From the NCBI GenBank assembly GCA_019454045.1, contig SKCR01033453.1, forward strand, positions 186,001 to 250,000: a stretch of 64,000 bases of DNA, read 5' to 3'. Made by a program: the position numbers and the translations under genes. Shown here in pieces: positions 23,543 through 35,779 of this stretch (the stretch's first letter is position 1; every line of letters starts with the position of its first letter). The stretch is from Zanthoxylum bungeanum. Taxonomy: Eukaryota > Streptophyta > Magnoliopsida > Sapindales > Rutaceae. The notes under the pieces were generated by a model. It did not search any database. It worked only from the letters and a program-made list of their open reading frames with translations, and had not been told where the DNA came from.

Positions 23543-25648
23543 TGTTGGTTATTATCTAGGTCCCAAGATCAAACAAGACATGAAATCATGTGTGAACACA
23601 CCAACGGAGATAGCGGAATACTCACATCGATCGGTTGAGTCGATTTGAAGACGAATGAAGCCACAAAGCTCACTGTTTTGGTGGCGCCACTGCAGCAGTT
23701 CGCTTCACTGGTTTGGGCAGTTTCGGGTCTCATTCCGATGCTCCAAACTCCGTCGGATGAGTCCCGCCTCATGGGTGAACCTCCCTACCACCTTCGCAAA
23801 ACTCGTAGTGTGCTAGCACTTGGATTTTCACCATGAAAACCCAACTCTTGGCTTCCCTTTGCTCACGTTTTTCTGGTTCAAAACCAGTCCACTTATGCAG
23901 TTTTGGGCGTGAGCTATTGAGAGAGTTAGGAGAGAGAGATGTGTGTTGACTTATGTAAAAGTTGTAAAAGCTTTTGATTATATATTTTCCCAAAATAATA
24001 ATCAATTTCCATTTAATTTTATCCAATAAATTTAAATGAATTTTGGAGCCAAAAACCAAAAGTTTTTCCCTCCACTAGCTTTCACTATTCACATAAACTT
24101 TAAGTCATATCAACTTTAATAAAGTGACATGTCTTTCAATCAATCAATCACATCAATCAATCACATCACTCAAAGTGACATTTGATTTGACGCTTGATGT
24201 GACGAATGATTTGACGCTTGATGCGACTTGTGATGCCGCACTCGAATTCGAAATACGAATGCGCTCACAATCACACTCGGGCTCGGGTTCGTTAATTCCA
24301 AATTAACGATCTTTTCTTTGCGTCGTAATTAAATGATTATGCCTAGCGAATTCACTATTCATGTCGCTAACGAATTAATTCTAAATTAATTCGTTCGCCC
24401 GAATTAAAATCTAATTTTAATTCTGCGTCGAAATCTAATTTCGTTTAATATATCGAATATATTAATTTACCGATTAATTCCAAATTAATCGTTATCTCTC
24501 TCTAGACGATATTTTATCCTAGATAAAATATCTCCGTTATTAATCCTAGATTAATTCTCTCTCTCTTCTATATAATCCCAGATTATTCAAGAGTGCGAGT
24601 TGAGCGTCATCGGTGGATTATCGGGAAGCGACCCATGAGATCCCCGGATAAGTTGGCAGTAAATATGGTCTTCGGAGTATCGGAATCGCGTACGTACCAA
24701 GTACTACATTCTACCGATTTACGAGACAAGGTCGACTCCTAGCAAAGCACCAAGTCTACCCAATTCTCCGGACATATCCATTTAAGAATATTAAAGATAT
24801 GTATCAAGCGTAGTATACCAATGTATTGTGTATATCGGCCCAGTATCGGATAGTCACGTGCTAGGGCTGGGGCTGGATAAGTGTCTACCCCGTCCGAAGC
24901 ATATATCGGATGCCTGATAACATAGTCTCTATAATCGGATATTCTTGACCTGGTCACAATATCCCGATTGGTTGCGCAACACTCAAGAGCACTAGTACCG
25001 TATCCTGCGTGACATCATCTCCAATATGACTGAAGTGATACTTCCGTCTTGACATCACACCCCATACACTACGACTCTCTGATAAACCCAGAAGTGGTGT
25101 ACGCAGAACCGGTTAAAGCCCTGTACCACCAAGACCAAAGTCTATCGATTATCGTAAGTATTAGCGATGTAAGTCTCAGGTTAAGACTATACACACCTAC
25201 CTTGATTTCGGCCTCCCATAGACACATAGTCATAATACCAATGGGATTCCGAGGGGTCTATCCAGAGCGAATCTGTTTCCCGTACCATCGGTGAAACACG
25301 ACCTCCTATCGCACTTGCATAAGTATCCAATACTTATATATATGAGAACTATGCCGTTGTGCCCTCACAATACACACAAGTGCAATACTAGCATATTCCG
25401 CATTATCGATGTCCAGTCTCGATAATACTCCGGCAAGGGATATTTAATGATTAATCTTTCGGGGACTGATACTGTCTCATATCATTCTCAGTCCAGGAAC
25501 TAATCATAGGGACCTCTCTTCATTTATATATCTATGGTGATCTAATCACAAATGATGAGAGTGCAATTTGCCTTGTCACATAGTTAATTTGCTACAACAA
25601 CACAATGATCTGTGCAAATAGTGACGCTGTGGGTCATTTTGTCCAACA
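23543..25648 (-). repeat. A2 5' LTR
   Basis: 2,106 bp, TGTTGG...CCAACA, almost identical to the 3' LTR. Its right edge abuts the GATTT duplication. Confidence 0.93.
24289..24586 (-). repeat. Hairpin array with 3-nt loops, A2 5' LTR
   Basis: Same array as at 16396-16693: first stem TCGTTAATT/AATTAACGA (24289-24309), then ACGAATTAATT/AATTAATTCGT (24370-24394), GAATTAAAAT/ATTTTAATTC (24401-24423), CGAAAT/ATTTCG (24429-24443), CGATTAATT/AATTAATCG (24471-24491) and others. It ends with ATAATC/GATTAT (24572-24586). Confidence 0.85.
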
Positions 25649-26740
25649 GATTTCAGGGCAGTTTCGGTGGTTAAATGGGTTGTGCAGTTTCGGTAATTAG
25701 GGGGAGTGCAGTTTCGGTAATATGTGAGGAGTATTTGCTGTCTGCATGAGTGAGTAATGTGTTGGTGTTGATGCATGAGTGGGTGATGTGTTTGGCTTGC
25801 GTTTAAGGGTTATTGGCTTGCGTTAAAAGGTTGTGCGTTGATACGGCAATGGAGGGCTCTCTGTGTTGTTTGTTCTTCGGCAAGGATGAGGGCTTTGTGA
25901 GGGGCGTATAGTGTATTAAGTGGGCTTCTTTGTTGCGTTTTGATTCAGTATGGACTGGGCTGCGTTAGGGGTTGTTTAGCGTGAGATTGAGGTTGTTTGT
26001 AGGGGTTGTTTAGTGCGCTGAAGCTGCTGGTTTGGAGGGGGAGTTTGACGTGAGATTGAGGACTGGTTAAGGGCTGAATGGCGCTTGTTCTGGGCAGTGA
26101 AGGAGGAGTGAATGATGCGGCAATGCAAGGGATTTTTGTTTGTGCTTTGGACGACAATGCAAGGGTTATTCTTTGTCTTAGGCGTGAATGAGCTAGGGGG
26201 TGAAGGGTTGGTTTTTTGTTTCTTTTATAGGCAAATGGTAGGGTGAATCCTTGCTTGAAAAGGAATGAGATTTTTGTAATAAAAGGGATACCATTAATTT
26301 GTGTCACACAAGGAAAAAAAATATTTAATTGGGGATATGATTTGTTTAAAATAAGGAATAGGTTTATTTGATTTATTTAAATTTGGTATGTGATTTTTTA
26401 GATTTTATTTGATTTCTTTTAATTTCCCATGTGTTAAATATGTATTTTATTATTTGGATGTGATTTAATTGGGTTTGGGCATGAATGGGCTTGGGTGTGG
26501 GCGTGTGGTTGGCTTTTGGTGGTGGGCTTAGTGGTACGTGGGCTTGCAGGGGTTTTAGGTCAAGGCCAAGTGGTTTGCGGGGATTTTGGGCCAAGGTTTA
26601 GATTTTAAAACGAAGGTCCATAAGCGAGCCCGAAGCTAAACAAGCGAGTTAAATCCGACAAAATACTGATTTCCGACTTTTCCCTTTCGACGTCCGTTTC
26701 CCACGACTTCCGCGACTTAAAAGGTAGTGCCTCTAAATGA
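25649..26740. mobile_element. T1: unclassified repeat, right half
   Basis: Continuation of T1 after A2. It opens with three copies of GCAGTTTCGGT about 25 bp apart (25658, 25684, 25708) and ends in a segment with GACGTCCGTTTCCC. The minus-strand open frames 25945-26307 and 26373-26594 are low-complexity and match no family I know. The right edge is placed near 26740, where sequence again resembles G2 internal DNA; it is approximate. Confidence 0.4.
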
Positions 26741-29700
26741 GACTCATCATAGGGACTTACATGCAAAAATGCAGTGCCTACAACTATATCATACCACTTC
26801 TTGACGATCTTCCCTGTGCTGTCATTACACCACAAAACAATTGTGATTATCATGATGAACCTTGAATGCCATGACTTGGAAGTCATAATTAGGGCTGTAC
26901 ACTAATTTTTCGGTGTGAACCCTTACTCTACTATTACTATTGTGCATCATTTGAGATTCTATTTAACTTAATAACGAAGATCTCTGCTCGGCTGATCATG
27001 AATCATATGGCTAGTAGGCATATATTACTCTTTATTTTTCTTAATATTTACTTTATGAATCATACCTCTTGTTATGCTTGGATAAATTGTTCCAGAGTTC
27101 GTGGCTACTTACCAATAACTGCGAAGGTTTATCACACTCCTCCTAACTTTGAGCACACCTACGGTGCTATACCAAATTCTTAATCTCAAATGTCTTAAAC
27201 ACATACTTTAGGTTCGCTAATAACCATCGGGCCTTACAAGAGCCTAATACTGCTACTATATAACTTCTCTGAATTCTCTAGTCTCAAAGGCTCATAAGGT
27301 TTCAACTCAAGATAAAATTTATTCTAATACGAAAAAAACTATTCTATACATATCAAAATAAGGCCTCAATATGTATCAAGGAAATCTCATTTCTAAATCT
27401 CTAGCTATGCTCAGCATTCATTGTCCCATAGAAACCTTTTCCTATAGACCTCTAGTTATGCTCAATATCTTATTTGACTTAATTGAGTGCTTTTAAGCCG
27501 ATATATTTGACTCTCTCTAGAAATACTAGTGTCTCTATAGTTGGGCTCCCTATGTTCTCATTCCGGGATAAATAAATTTACAGAAATGATCATTGTCATT
27601 ATTAACGATGCTTATATTCAATACTTCTTTAGCTCCACTTGCTCGACCTGATCTTAATTTTTTTTTTCTGACTAATGTTCATACTCTTCTCCTACCTGAA
27701 AATTTGTTGTTATTCTAAATATGGTTAACCGTCTATCATACGACTTGTTCTCTATTCCTGTTTGCATCCTAGGATATCCCCATTTTGTTGTTCCCATAGT
27801 CTTGCGCTGTCAAGGGTCCATAATCAATATATGTAAATATACACAACTCATAAATCTTATCATAATCCGATAATCGTTTACGTATAATATACCTTGATAA
27901 CTCACCCGCTGCACTGAATGCAGCTTTGTAGTAAACTTATCTTCTAGATTCCATATTATACTACATATCTAACTTCGATGGTCTATTTCGCTGTCTCCTT
28001 ATCCATTTTACGTATTGCAATTATGTCTAGCGCTGGTTCTTTTGTATTCCCATTGTTGCTTGACTACTACTTTATCTCTTTATTACTTCATTTAGACAAC
28101 TTCCTTCCTAAATCTTTTACTTAGAGCTATCACCTTATTCTATTATGCTCTTATACCAAGTGTTAAAGTTTCATGTTTCCCAGTATGCATTCACTTGTTT
28201 CAGAGAGTATCTTGAGGCAATCTTCGAGGTCCATCTTTGCTGTTATTGCATAACGAGGGTTGGGAGGGTGGGAATTGGTCTTGAAGTCTTTCTAGTTGTA
28301 GTGACCTCACTAGCTACCCGTGATGTAGTTGCACATACTGTTTATTTATAAGTCTAGGACTCCTTTGTTTACATATCTACTATTGAATCCCACTATACGG
28401 TACTTCTGCTAGGATCTATCTGAATTACATTCTCCAACTTTACTCGTAAATCATTTTAGGCCATTGGTCATAGTACCTTTCACTGAGAACTTCCATAAAG
28501 TTCATGCTTTCTCAAACTCCTATCGTACTTCCTCTGTTATTCTTCCTTACTAAGTTTTACTCTATCACTTGACTTTCCTCATTATCTCAGTTTCTTGAAT
28601 CTCTTAAGTCAGCACTTCCCTGGGAGTTCCATATTTTATCATAAATTACGGAATCACTACTGAACTTTTGACTTGAGAGTTTTGCTTTCTCACTAATTTT
28701 CCTTATTTTAGCACGGTGGGAAGTTCTGTATGAGTCATAGGTTTTACTTCTGAGGGCCGTTATATGCGTCAGATACTCTAATCCTTTATTCCTTCGAGCC
28801 TTTACTTGCTTAAATGCCCTCAATCCTATGATGGGGCAGGTCGTTTCTTCTAGACTTCGACTAAACATTCCTTGAATCTAAATCACCCTATCTCATACAA
28901 GATATTATTGTCTTCTAATCCTTATCTAGAACCTGTTGAGTTTCTGGGTTTGACTATCACATGATCTATCTACCATGTCCAATGCTCTCCTTTACTTATC
29001 CAAAACCTTTTTTGGGCTCTAGGGTGAGGGGTGACTAAATGCATTTCATAGACACCTGAGAACACACATTACTGTTATTTGCCTAAGTTTAGTGACAGTC
29101 TGATTAGGTGTTTATACATTTACTAAAGTTGGCTACTGGACAACAAAGTTATCGTCCATTCTGTTGGGATCTACACCAACTACTCAATGTCTTAAGGGTT
29201 CCACAACTTTTATCAACTATCATGAGGCCTCCCCTTGCATCTCTAATAAAATAGTTACTAAATTTCCTTGTCACTTTCCGCATCATTCTTTACTATTTAC
29301 ACATCCTATCTCTTGGCTCTAAGCCGTACTGCCGAGGCTATTTAATGGTTATTTCTTATGGGCTACTTTATATACTCATATTTTTTTTACTCTTGTTATA
29401 CGTTGCAGTTATGCCTTTTTAATTCTTATTATTTGTACTGGTACTCTGTTAACTTCTAAATATCTCCATTCTTCCAAGTCTGACCTTTTTGAACTTACAC
29501 GGACTTCTACTAGCATTGGTCTAATTTATGGATTTCTCATAATACATCAAGTCTCATGCTGACTTGCCTAGATTCTTGAACTATACAAGGTTCTCTTTTT
29601 TCTAACTTTAGAAATTTCCTAGGACCTTTTTTGAGTGATCTTATATTTCAGCGTACTTCATTTCTTGCTTAGTATATACCATTGTCGGACTTCTTTACGG

Positions 29701-30643
29701 TTATCTTTATATATGCCAGTAAAAGATGGGGTAGGAGTTTCACGTCTCAATGTATGTTGATGTCCTTATCCTGGTACTATGTGTCCTAGTAGAGCCTATC
29801 ACTCATGTAAGGTAGGTATGAGATAGGCTTTGTCAAGACAACTTCCTTGACCGGTATCACGGAGATTTTTGGTAACTTATGGTTGTATCTCTGTCGGGTT
29901 TCTTAACTGAGGCTGCTAATCATTTTTTTACGACCTTCATTTTTTTGCTTACGGGCCTGGGTTTGGGGATCTAGAATCTCTATATCCCTTCTTAACGTCT
30001 CTAGTCTATCGAAATTCCCATGTCAAATTCCAATCTTTTGCCTCTCTTATGCTTCTGACTATCATTTGCTATTCGGAGGGCCTGCCATTTATACAGGGTA
30101 TTCAAAGACTATTAATTTGGTTTGAAGGAACTTCTTGAGGAAGAAAGGAATCTTGCGAAAAGGAGGAAACCTTACATAGGTCTATTTGGCATTCTTACCC
30201 TTACTCAGACTTACCATATTCCTTTTACTGCTATAAGTTCTATGTTCTCTTTATCATATATTTATGTATTTCTCCTACTTACCGTCTCTGGTTACATGAA
30301 CATCTATGTATCATTCCTTACTTTTCTTTCTAGCTTCCTCTTTCTCTTCCTAATTTCTTGAGTGAATATCCTAAAATTTACTGTGTATCTTCATAACTTA
30401 CCTTGGACATTTCGAAAATGAACCAGGGTAACTGCGGAAGGATTTTCAAAGAATATAGTTACTTCATAAAGGAGGATATTCAAATGGTTCAGGAATTCTT
30501 ACTAACCTATCTATAGAACTTTAAGGTCATACTCGAGGATCAGGTACAGGAGAGGTAGTGCCTTGCATACTAGTATCTCGGGCATACTGTATATAAAAGA
30601 CCCTAGTACTCTGCCCACTACAATCACTGACTCCATAGACTAT
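26741..30643 (-). pseudogene. G2 decayed gag-pol
   Basis: About 3.9 kb in antisense orientation relative to the plus strand, ending at the primer-binding site. A 93-codon remnant (28587-28868) contains KARRNKGLEYLTHI, which resembles the protease-RT linker of plant gypsy polyproteins; this is a weak match. The first kilobase after the primer-binding site (about 29700-30643) matches the G3 leader at 38717-39970. No YVDD-like RT motif or integrase zinc site could be read. Assignment rests on position and LTR type more than on protein motifs. Confidence 0.5.
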
Positions 30644-30655
30644 GCTCTGATACCA
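30644..30655 (-). other. Primer-binding site of G2
   Basis: The plus strand reads GCTCTGATACCA, so the element reads TGGTATCAGAGC, an initiator tRNA-Met complement beginning 4 bp inside the 5' LTR edge at 30660. It sets G2 as minus-oriented. Confidence 0.85.
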
Positions 30656-30659
30656 TCTT

Positions 30660-31946
30660 TGTAACATCCATCCCCATAAGATGCTATCAGCAAGGAATAG
30701 ACTGATTTATCCCCCTGAGCCTCTATTTTTCTGACTATAATCCATCCTACAGCTCTCTATCCCAAATGTAATACATGGGACCATAGCCCAATTCAACAAC
30801 ATGTAATGTAATTTAATACTTATAACAGAAACCCAAATGTACTTCTCTTTACGACTTTGAATTGGACACTTTTGGTCTATTACAACGATTTATACAATAC
30901 TAGTGTGTGCATGCAACTCTTCTATGACTCTGACTGGACTGTAACTCTGTACTCAATTTGTTGGACCCAAAACCCTAGGGACTGCCATCAGTATCCATCC
31001 TCTAGAACTCGTCCTCCGGGTAAACTGTAAAAAAAAGAATCTGTGAGGGGGAGTCAGATCGTTTGGATGACCTGGTGAGTGGATACTAAAAATAACAAAA
31101 CCATAAGAAAAATCCAAAATATATCCATAAACCATTTTTCATGCATGCATCGTCAAAAACATATCAAGCGCTCAACGACCAAGTCACGCGCATAAACTGA
31201 GCGAGGAAAGAACAATCCCTTGTCAACAAGGTAGCGGGTCACATCATTTCAGATGGACGAGACCCTAACAAGAACCTCGGAAAACATAAAACATGCAACA
31301 AGCATCGGGGTGGAAATATATCATCAATCGATATCTCAGCGGAAATATATAGATAGTTTAGAAATCATAAAAATAGTAAACAACCACTGAGATGGAAACA
31401 TATAATCATCATGCATATTCTTCATCAATTTAAAACCCCAAAACGTGAAAAGAATTTTAAATCATAAGTCAAGAAAATATAAAACAAAGCATCCACTCAC
31501 TATGTTATGGCAAATCGAGAATGGTACATGGTCTGGAGGATCGTCGAGTATCTTGACGTCGATTTAAAGCCAAAACAACCGTTAGTTTCTATAACTCAAA
31601 ACATTTTCATATGACATAAAAGAATATGCAATGCATGGACTCTCAATTTTTGATCTACTTCTGATTTCAATTTGGATAAATATTCAGCGTAGAAGTTATA
31701 AGTCTCGGTCTTAGTTTTTCGACGATATGACGTTCATAAAAATCAGAGATCGTATGAAAAAGATATAGCCCAAATACTTAGGGATATTCAGAGTGGTTTC
31801 AGAAATGATTTCCATATCGCATCTGTAAGGGATTTACCAAATGTCTGAAACGTAATTCCTCAAACACGTACATGCTTGAAAATGATTTATATCATGTATC
31901 ATATCATCCCTAACTTAGTAGTCATCGGGATTTTTGGGGTATTACA
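30660..31946 (-). repeat. G2 5' LTR (internally deleted)
   Basis: 1,287 bp, TGTAACATCC...GGGTATTACA. It matches 10858-11870 and then 13100-13350, with the middle 1.2 kb missing. The outer end reads TGTAATACCCC on the element strand, comparable to the G3 start TGTAACAACC. Confidence 0.8.
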
Positions 31947-34061
31947 CTAATAATCTAATTAAGTCTTAATTAATTTAATTAAGTGTAATTAATTACACAT
32001 GCACAACAATAGGGTTCTTAATTGGATTTCTAAGTTTTAATTACCACAATTAAAGGAAATAAAATATATCACAATATATAATAAGTAATTTGAAAAAATA
32101 AAATAATTTCTACAAAAATAAAATTATCTTAATTTTACTTTATTAAGCTCCCATTGTAACTTCCTTTAACTCTCCCAATTTTGACAAATTAGAAACCCAT
32201 AAACCCTAAAAAATTTTATACACTATTTAAGCCAAAATTTGAGGCAATCAAATTGCCAAAATTCTATCAAGTTTCGGCCCTACTTCCATATATATATATA
32301 TCAACTTTATGAAATCCAATTTTATTAAGCCAAATATCTCAACAGATGGCAAAAACTTAATTCAAATTAATTTTAATCATACAAGTCTCTTAACACTTGT
32401 ACTAATTAAAATAAATAGCATACAAGTGTCTTTACATGTGTCATAACACATGTATAAATATTAACCATATATCATTTACTAATTATTTATCTAATAAAAA
32501 TTTAATTTAATTAATTATTGACATGTGTCCAAAATTCGGATGTAATTTAATGTGTATCTAATCAAATTATGTATCAAATACATAGACATGTTAGATATAA
32601 AATTACACGACATAATTATGAATAATCAATCTTATTTATAATTAATTGTCCAGGTGCTCAACGAATACACGTTATATAATGGACTCTATAGGTTAAAGTA
32701 TATGTCACTAAGTAGGGAAAAAAGCTCGCGGCCCAGTCCTGTCTGCCCTGGAGTAAAAAAACATGGGCCAGGCTTTATAATGATAGGCCCGGCTCGGGCC
32801 CGGGCCCGTCCTTAAAAGTAAAAAAGAATTATTACTCCATAAATTTTTTATTTTTAGGTCGATGCATATGCCTTTTAGGAATTGATACTCTATTATTCAC
32901 TTCTTGTTGATATATTTTAGTATATAAGAGTTGAATTATTTCTGACGTTGGTTATAAAATCAGGCCAGAAAAAGCTCGAGCCCATGCCCGACCCGATAAT
33001 ATTTCGAGCCTGTCTTTTCTAGAGCTCGAGCTTTTTCATTCATTGTCTGGCTCGGGTCAGGCTTTTCAAATCTAGGGCTCGACCCAACTCATTGCCATAC
33101 TTATTTGTCAAGAAACTAATTATCGTGTCCGTAATTCACACACTCACAAATTACGACACCACAGATAAACATACTGAACCATAACGGTCGAGGTTCTACA
33201 TTGTGTTATCCTCCCGTCATAGGCTATAAAAATAGTACTGGAGATATAGATATAAAACCAAATCTCTACTGTTCAGTTCTTAAATGTGTCACCACATATT
33301 CGTGATCTTTAATCAACATTTAGAACCAGTTTCAAGAATGCACCACAGTCACGGATTTAAAAGTCCATGAAATGACAGCCAAATCTTGTACACATGACTA
33401 ACAGATCCTCTCTGGAAATATAAGTGGATATCAGGAGCATCGGTCCATACTTGACGAACAGATATAGGCCGGATATGAAGATCGGTGATGTGACGCCATT
33501 TGAGACTAGATGATCACTCATATATCCATGGTGGTATATCAAGTCGAAGGATTTCATATGTCACTTGACTCGAGAAGATTTCTATTGATGTTGGTGTACT
33601 ATCTATTAGGAATCTTATAGTGAGTCGTTCAATGCTCATCTAATGAACACTTTTATGTCTATATGAGCCTCAGAGACTAATGGTACATTGAGATGAAATC
33701 ATCGAATCTCGATCTAGTATACGATATGTACTGGTCTCTTCAAATTTACTAACCGACCCGTGTTAGTAAATCTTGATCATGAACTTAACATTTTGAAATA
33801 TACTAAATAGTGACATATCTCAATATAAATTACATACCCCATATAATTGTACCACTATAATAAATATTTTCGAATCTTTGTCTAATGTGTACATCACTAA
33901 ACTTACATTAGTGTCGATCTAAACTTAATTAGATTAATAATGTACACAATAGACAATCGGTAATACCATTAAATAACTAATATTATGAAAAATGGAACTG
34001 TTCATATTCATGACAAGGTCAAAAATATGATATGTTGGTGCTCAGAGCGCCAATCCTAACA
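31947..34061 (-). mobile_element. B1: 5' LTR, outer part
   Basis: Continues the LTR broken at 10857. It runs through the usual B LTR landmarks (the CACCCAC...AATTACGAC region near 33140 and the GATATAGATATAAAACC region near 33240) and ends CCAATCCTAACA at 34061. Adding 10081-10857 and removing the inserted hAT-like element gives about 2.5 kb. Frame 33357-33557 corresponds to frames in other B LTRs and is not a gene. Confidence 0.75.
32701..33111. mobile_element. Small hAT-like (MITE) element
   Basis: A 395-bp unit (32709-33103) is missing from the other B LTRs at this point. Its ends are similar inverted repeats: TAAGTAGGGAAAA on the left and, read inward from the right, TAAGTATGGCAA. Candidate 8-bp flanks are TATGTCAC and TTTGTCAA (6 of 8 match). 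The interior is rich in GGCCCGGC and GAGCTCGAGC words, typical of hAT non-autonomous elements. No transposase. Confidence 0.65.
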
Positions 34062-34362
34062 GAATGTTAGTTCCACATTGTATTAGTGATGTTAGTATAC
34101 ATGGATATCTATGTTTGTTTAGACAAACCATCATTGAATAGCAGGTCTACTCTCCAATGCTTACCTCTTAAGTAATGGTAATCTTTTGATGGTCATATAT
34201 ATGTGATGCATATTAGTATACGATATTATCGATTGGCACTTGAGCAAATAGGAGAACTTATTAGGGTTGGTGCTCATAGTATTATTCCATATCGTATATT
34301 TAGAATTTTCATGAGTACGAACATTTTCATTTTCCATAATATTAGTTATTTAATGGTATCAT
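34062..34362 (+). mobile_element. B5: 3' end of internal region plus start of 3' LTR
   Basis: Plus-oriented piece. The stretch to 34258 resembles the last 200 bp of the B3 internal region (AGCAGG...TACCTCTTGAGT-type phrase). A purine tract (ATAGGAGAAC) then leads to a B LTR start near 34259 with the initial TG changed to TA. It breaks at 34362 against a minus-oriented B LTR. Confidence 0.55.
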
Positions 34363-35470
34363 TGTTGGGGCAAATGCAGCGGAAACGCGTCAATGGACGA
34401 AATTGACTTTTAAAATATTTTAATTCGGATAAATTAATTGGTACCATATACCTCTAATTTATCCGCATTTCACCCATATCACTCATTAATGTGATTATGC
34501 ATAAAACTCGGGATAAAATATTACAGGAATATTTTTCGCGATTACCCGTTAACTAATTACTGGTTCACCGAATTGACTAATTGGGATAATAGGACAACTA
34601 GATCATTCACAAAACCGTATCAGTCCACTGTTATTGGGATCCTTTTACTATAGTAATGATTGATTATGGCAATTTCAATAGATAACCATTTTGCTCATAG
34701 TGCGGAAAATTCCCAAAAGCTTCCGAATTGATTATAAAAATTTCGAGAATTTTCCTACAAATATACGAACCGCTACAATGGTTCGAGTACTGTAGCAGTG
34801 GCCAAAAAGTCGTAATTTCAACCATAATAAGCGACTCAAGAATAATTAATAGCACCAAGGAGAGGTTTAAGCTACTCTAGAATGAAAATTTGATGTCATA
34901 CACCATAATTAGGACGAATTACACTAATGAACCTAATTAATTTTACACATACATAATTAAGGGTTTTAATTAAGTTTCAACACATCATAAACACCAAATA
35001 TCGAAGAAATAAATAAAACATATGTAATTAAGATAGAAGATAACTTAAACAACTTCATAAAATCAAAATAGTTACGGAATTACCTGAATTTCATTGCCTA
35101 TTTGATTTTGTCCCCATAACCTCTTCTTTTAGTGTTAAATTGAAAGCATATTGTAAAGCCTAATAAAACCCAACTTTTGCCCTCTTTTGTAACCTTTACA
35201 AAGCAAATATAAAGACAAAATTTCCACCCATGAATAGTGATGAAAATTTCTTTTTAAAGTGATAAAAGTTGGGTAATTTTGTCATTTTGACTCTTTAAAT
35301 ACACATGGCCAAAATTAAGCCAATTACCATTTAAATACAAAGTTATTATTTTGCCATATAATAAAGCTTATGTAATAAGCTTTTAAATTAATTAATAAAG
35401 CTTATATAATATGTTTTTCAATTTTGTAAAAATATTTAATATTTTTTAAAAAAATATTATTTTGTTCTAT
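34363..35470 (-). mobile_element. B6: partial minus-oriented family B LTR
   Basis: Starts TGTTGGGGCAAATGCAGCGG at 34363, the plus-strand view of a B LTR end, and follows the B1 LTR inner part (10081-10857) with moderate divergence. It fades out near 35470. No coding content. Confidence 0.6.
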
Positions 35471-35779
35471 AACATGTCTTGATGTTGGTTTTGATGTTAA
35501 AATTAAGTTTTGGGTGTTTGAAATAGTTTTGGAAAGATTTAAAATGTATTGAAATCAGCCTTGTGGTGAAATTTATTTTGGCTCATATTCGAGCTTCTAG
35601 ATTCCGATTCAGCCCTGATTTTTTCCTATGCACTCTTAATGGAATATATTATTCTATTAAATTATTTAAAAATACACTCATACTTGATATCTATAGATTA
35701 AACCCACTTTCACTGCGCGAGGCACCAATCTGATCCTATGAGTCTCACAACCGCTCCAACACCAACAAGTGATGGTTAT
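35471..35779. other. Unassigned repetitive stretch
   Basis: About 300 bp without recognisable genes or clear similarity to families A, B or G elsewhere in the window. It ends in a GCGCGAGGCACC-containing segment just before the G3 LTR. Confidence 0.4.

Larger units (their letters stand above)
15649..25653 (-). mobile_element. A2: complete copia-family element with GATTT target duplication
   Basis: A structurally complete minus-oriented Ty1/copia-type element spans 15654-25648 (9,995 bp). It has TGTTGG...CCAACA termini, two LTRs, a primer-binding site and a polypurine tract. Identical GATTT flanks lie at 15649-15653 and 25649-25653. In the first 540 bp I counted four substitutions and a few 1-bp indels between the LTRs, so this is the youngest insertion in the window. 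The 5.8-kb internal region nonetheless has no open frame above about 80 codons in the coding sense; pol survives only as scattered recognisable pieces. Confidence 0.93.
10858..31946 (-). mobile_element. G2: gypsy-family element carrying nested insertions
   Basis: A minus-oriented Ty3/gypsy-type element lies inside the B1 5' LTR. Its ends are TGTAACATCC and GGGTATTACA, flanked by CTATT (10853-10857) and CTAAT (31947-31951), a duplication with one mismatch. The 5' LTR is 30660-31946 and the 3' LTR 10858-13350. By eye the two LTRs match at about 90% over their first 300 bp, so the insertion is older than A2. The internal region is split by T1, which is split by A2. Without those, only about 4 kb remains, with no intact frame. 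Confidence 0.8.

Noticed and set aside
25945..26307. 120-codon minus-strand frame
   Set aside because: Low-complexity P/Q/S-rich translation of GT-rich T1 sequence; no family resemblance.
13540..26740. AAATG as a target duplication for T1
   Set aside because: AAATG near 13541 and 26735 can be paired, but the implied ends lack TG...CA or any inverted repeat, so the match is not convincing.
26998..27183. 61-codon frame with a hydrophobic N-terminus
   Set aside because: It is on the strand opposite to G2 pol and inside decayed pol; the hydrophobic run reflects T-rich DNA.
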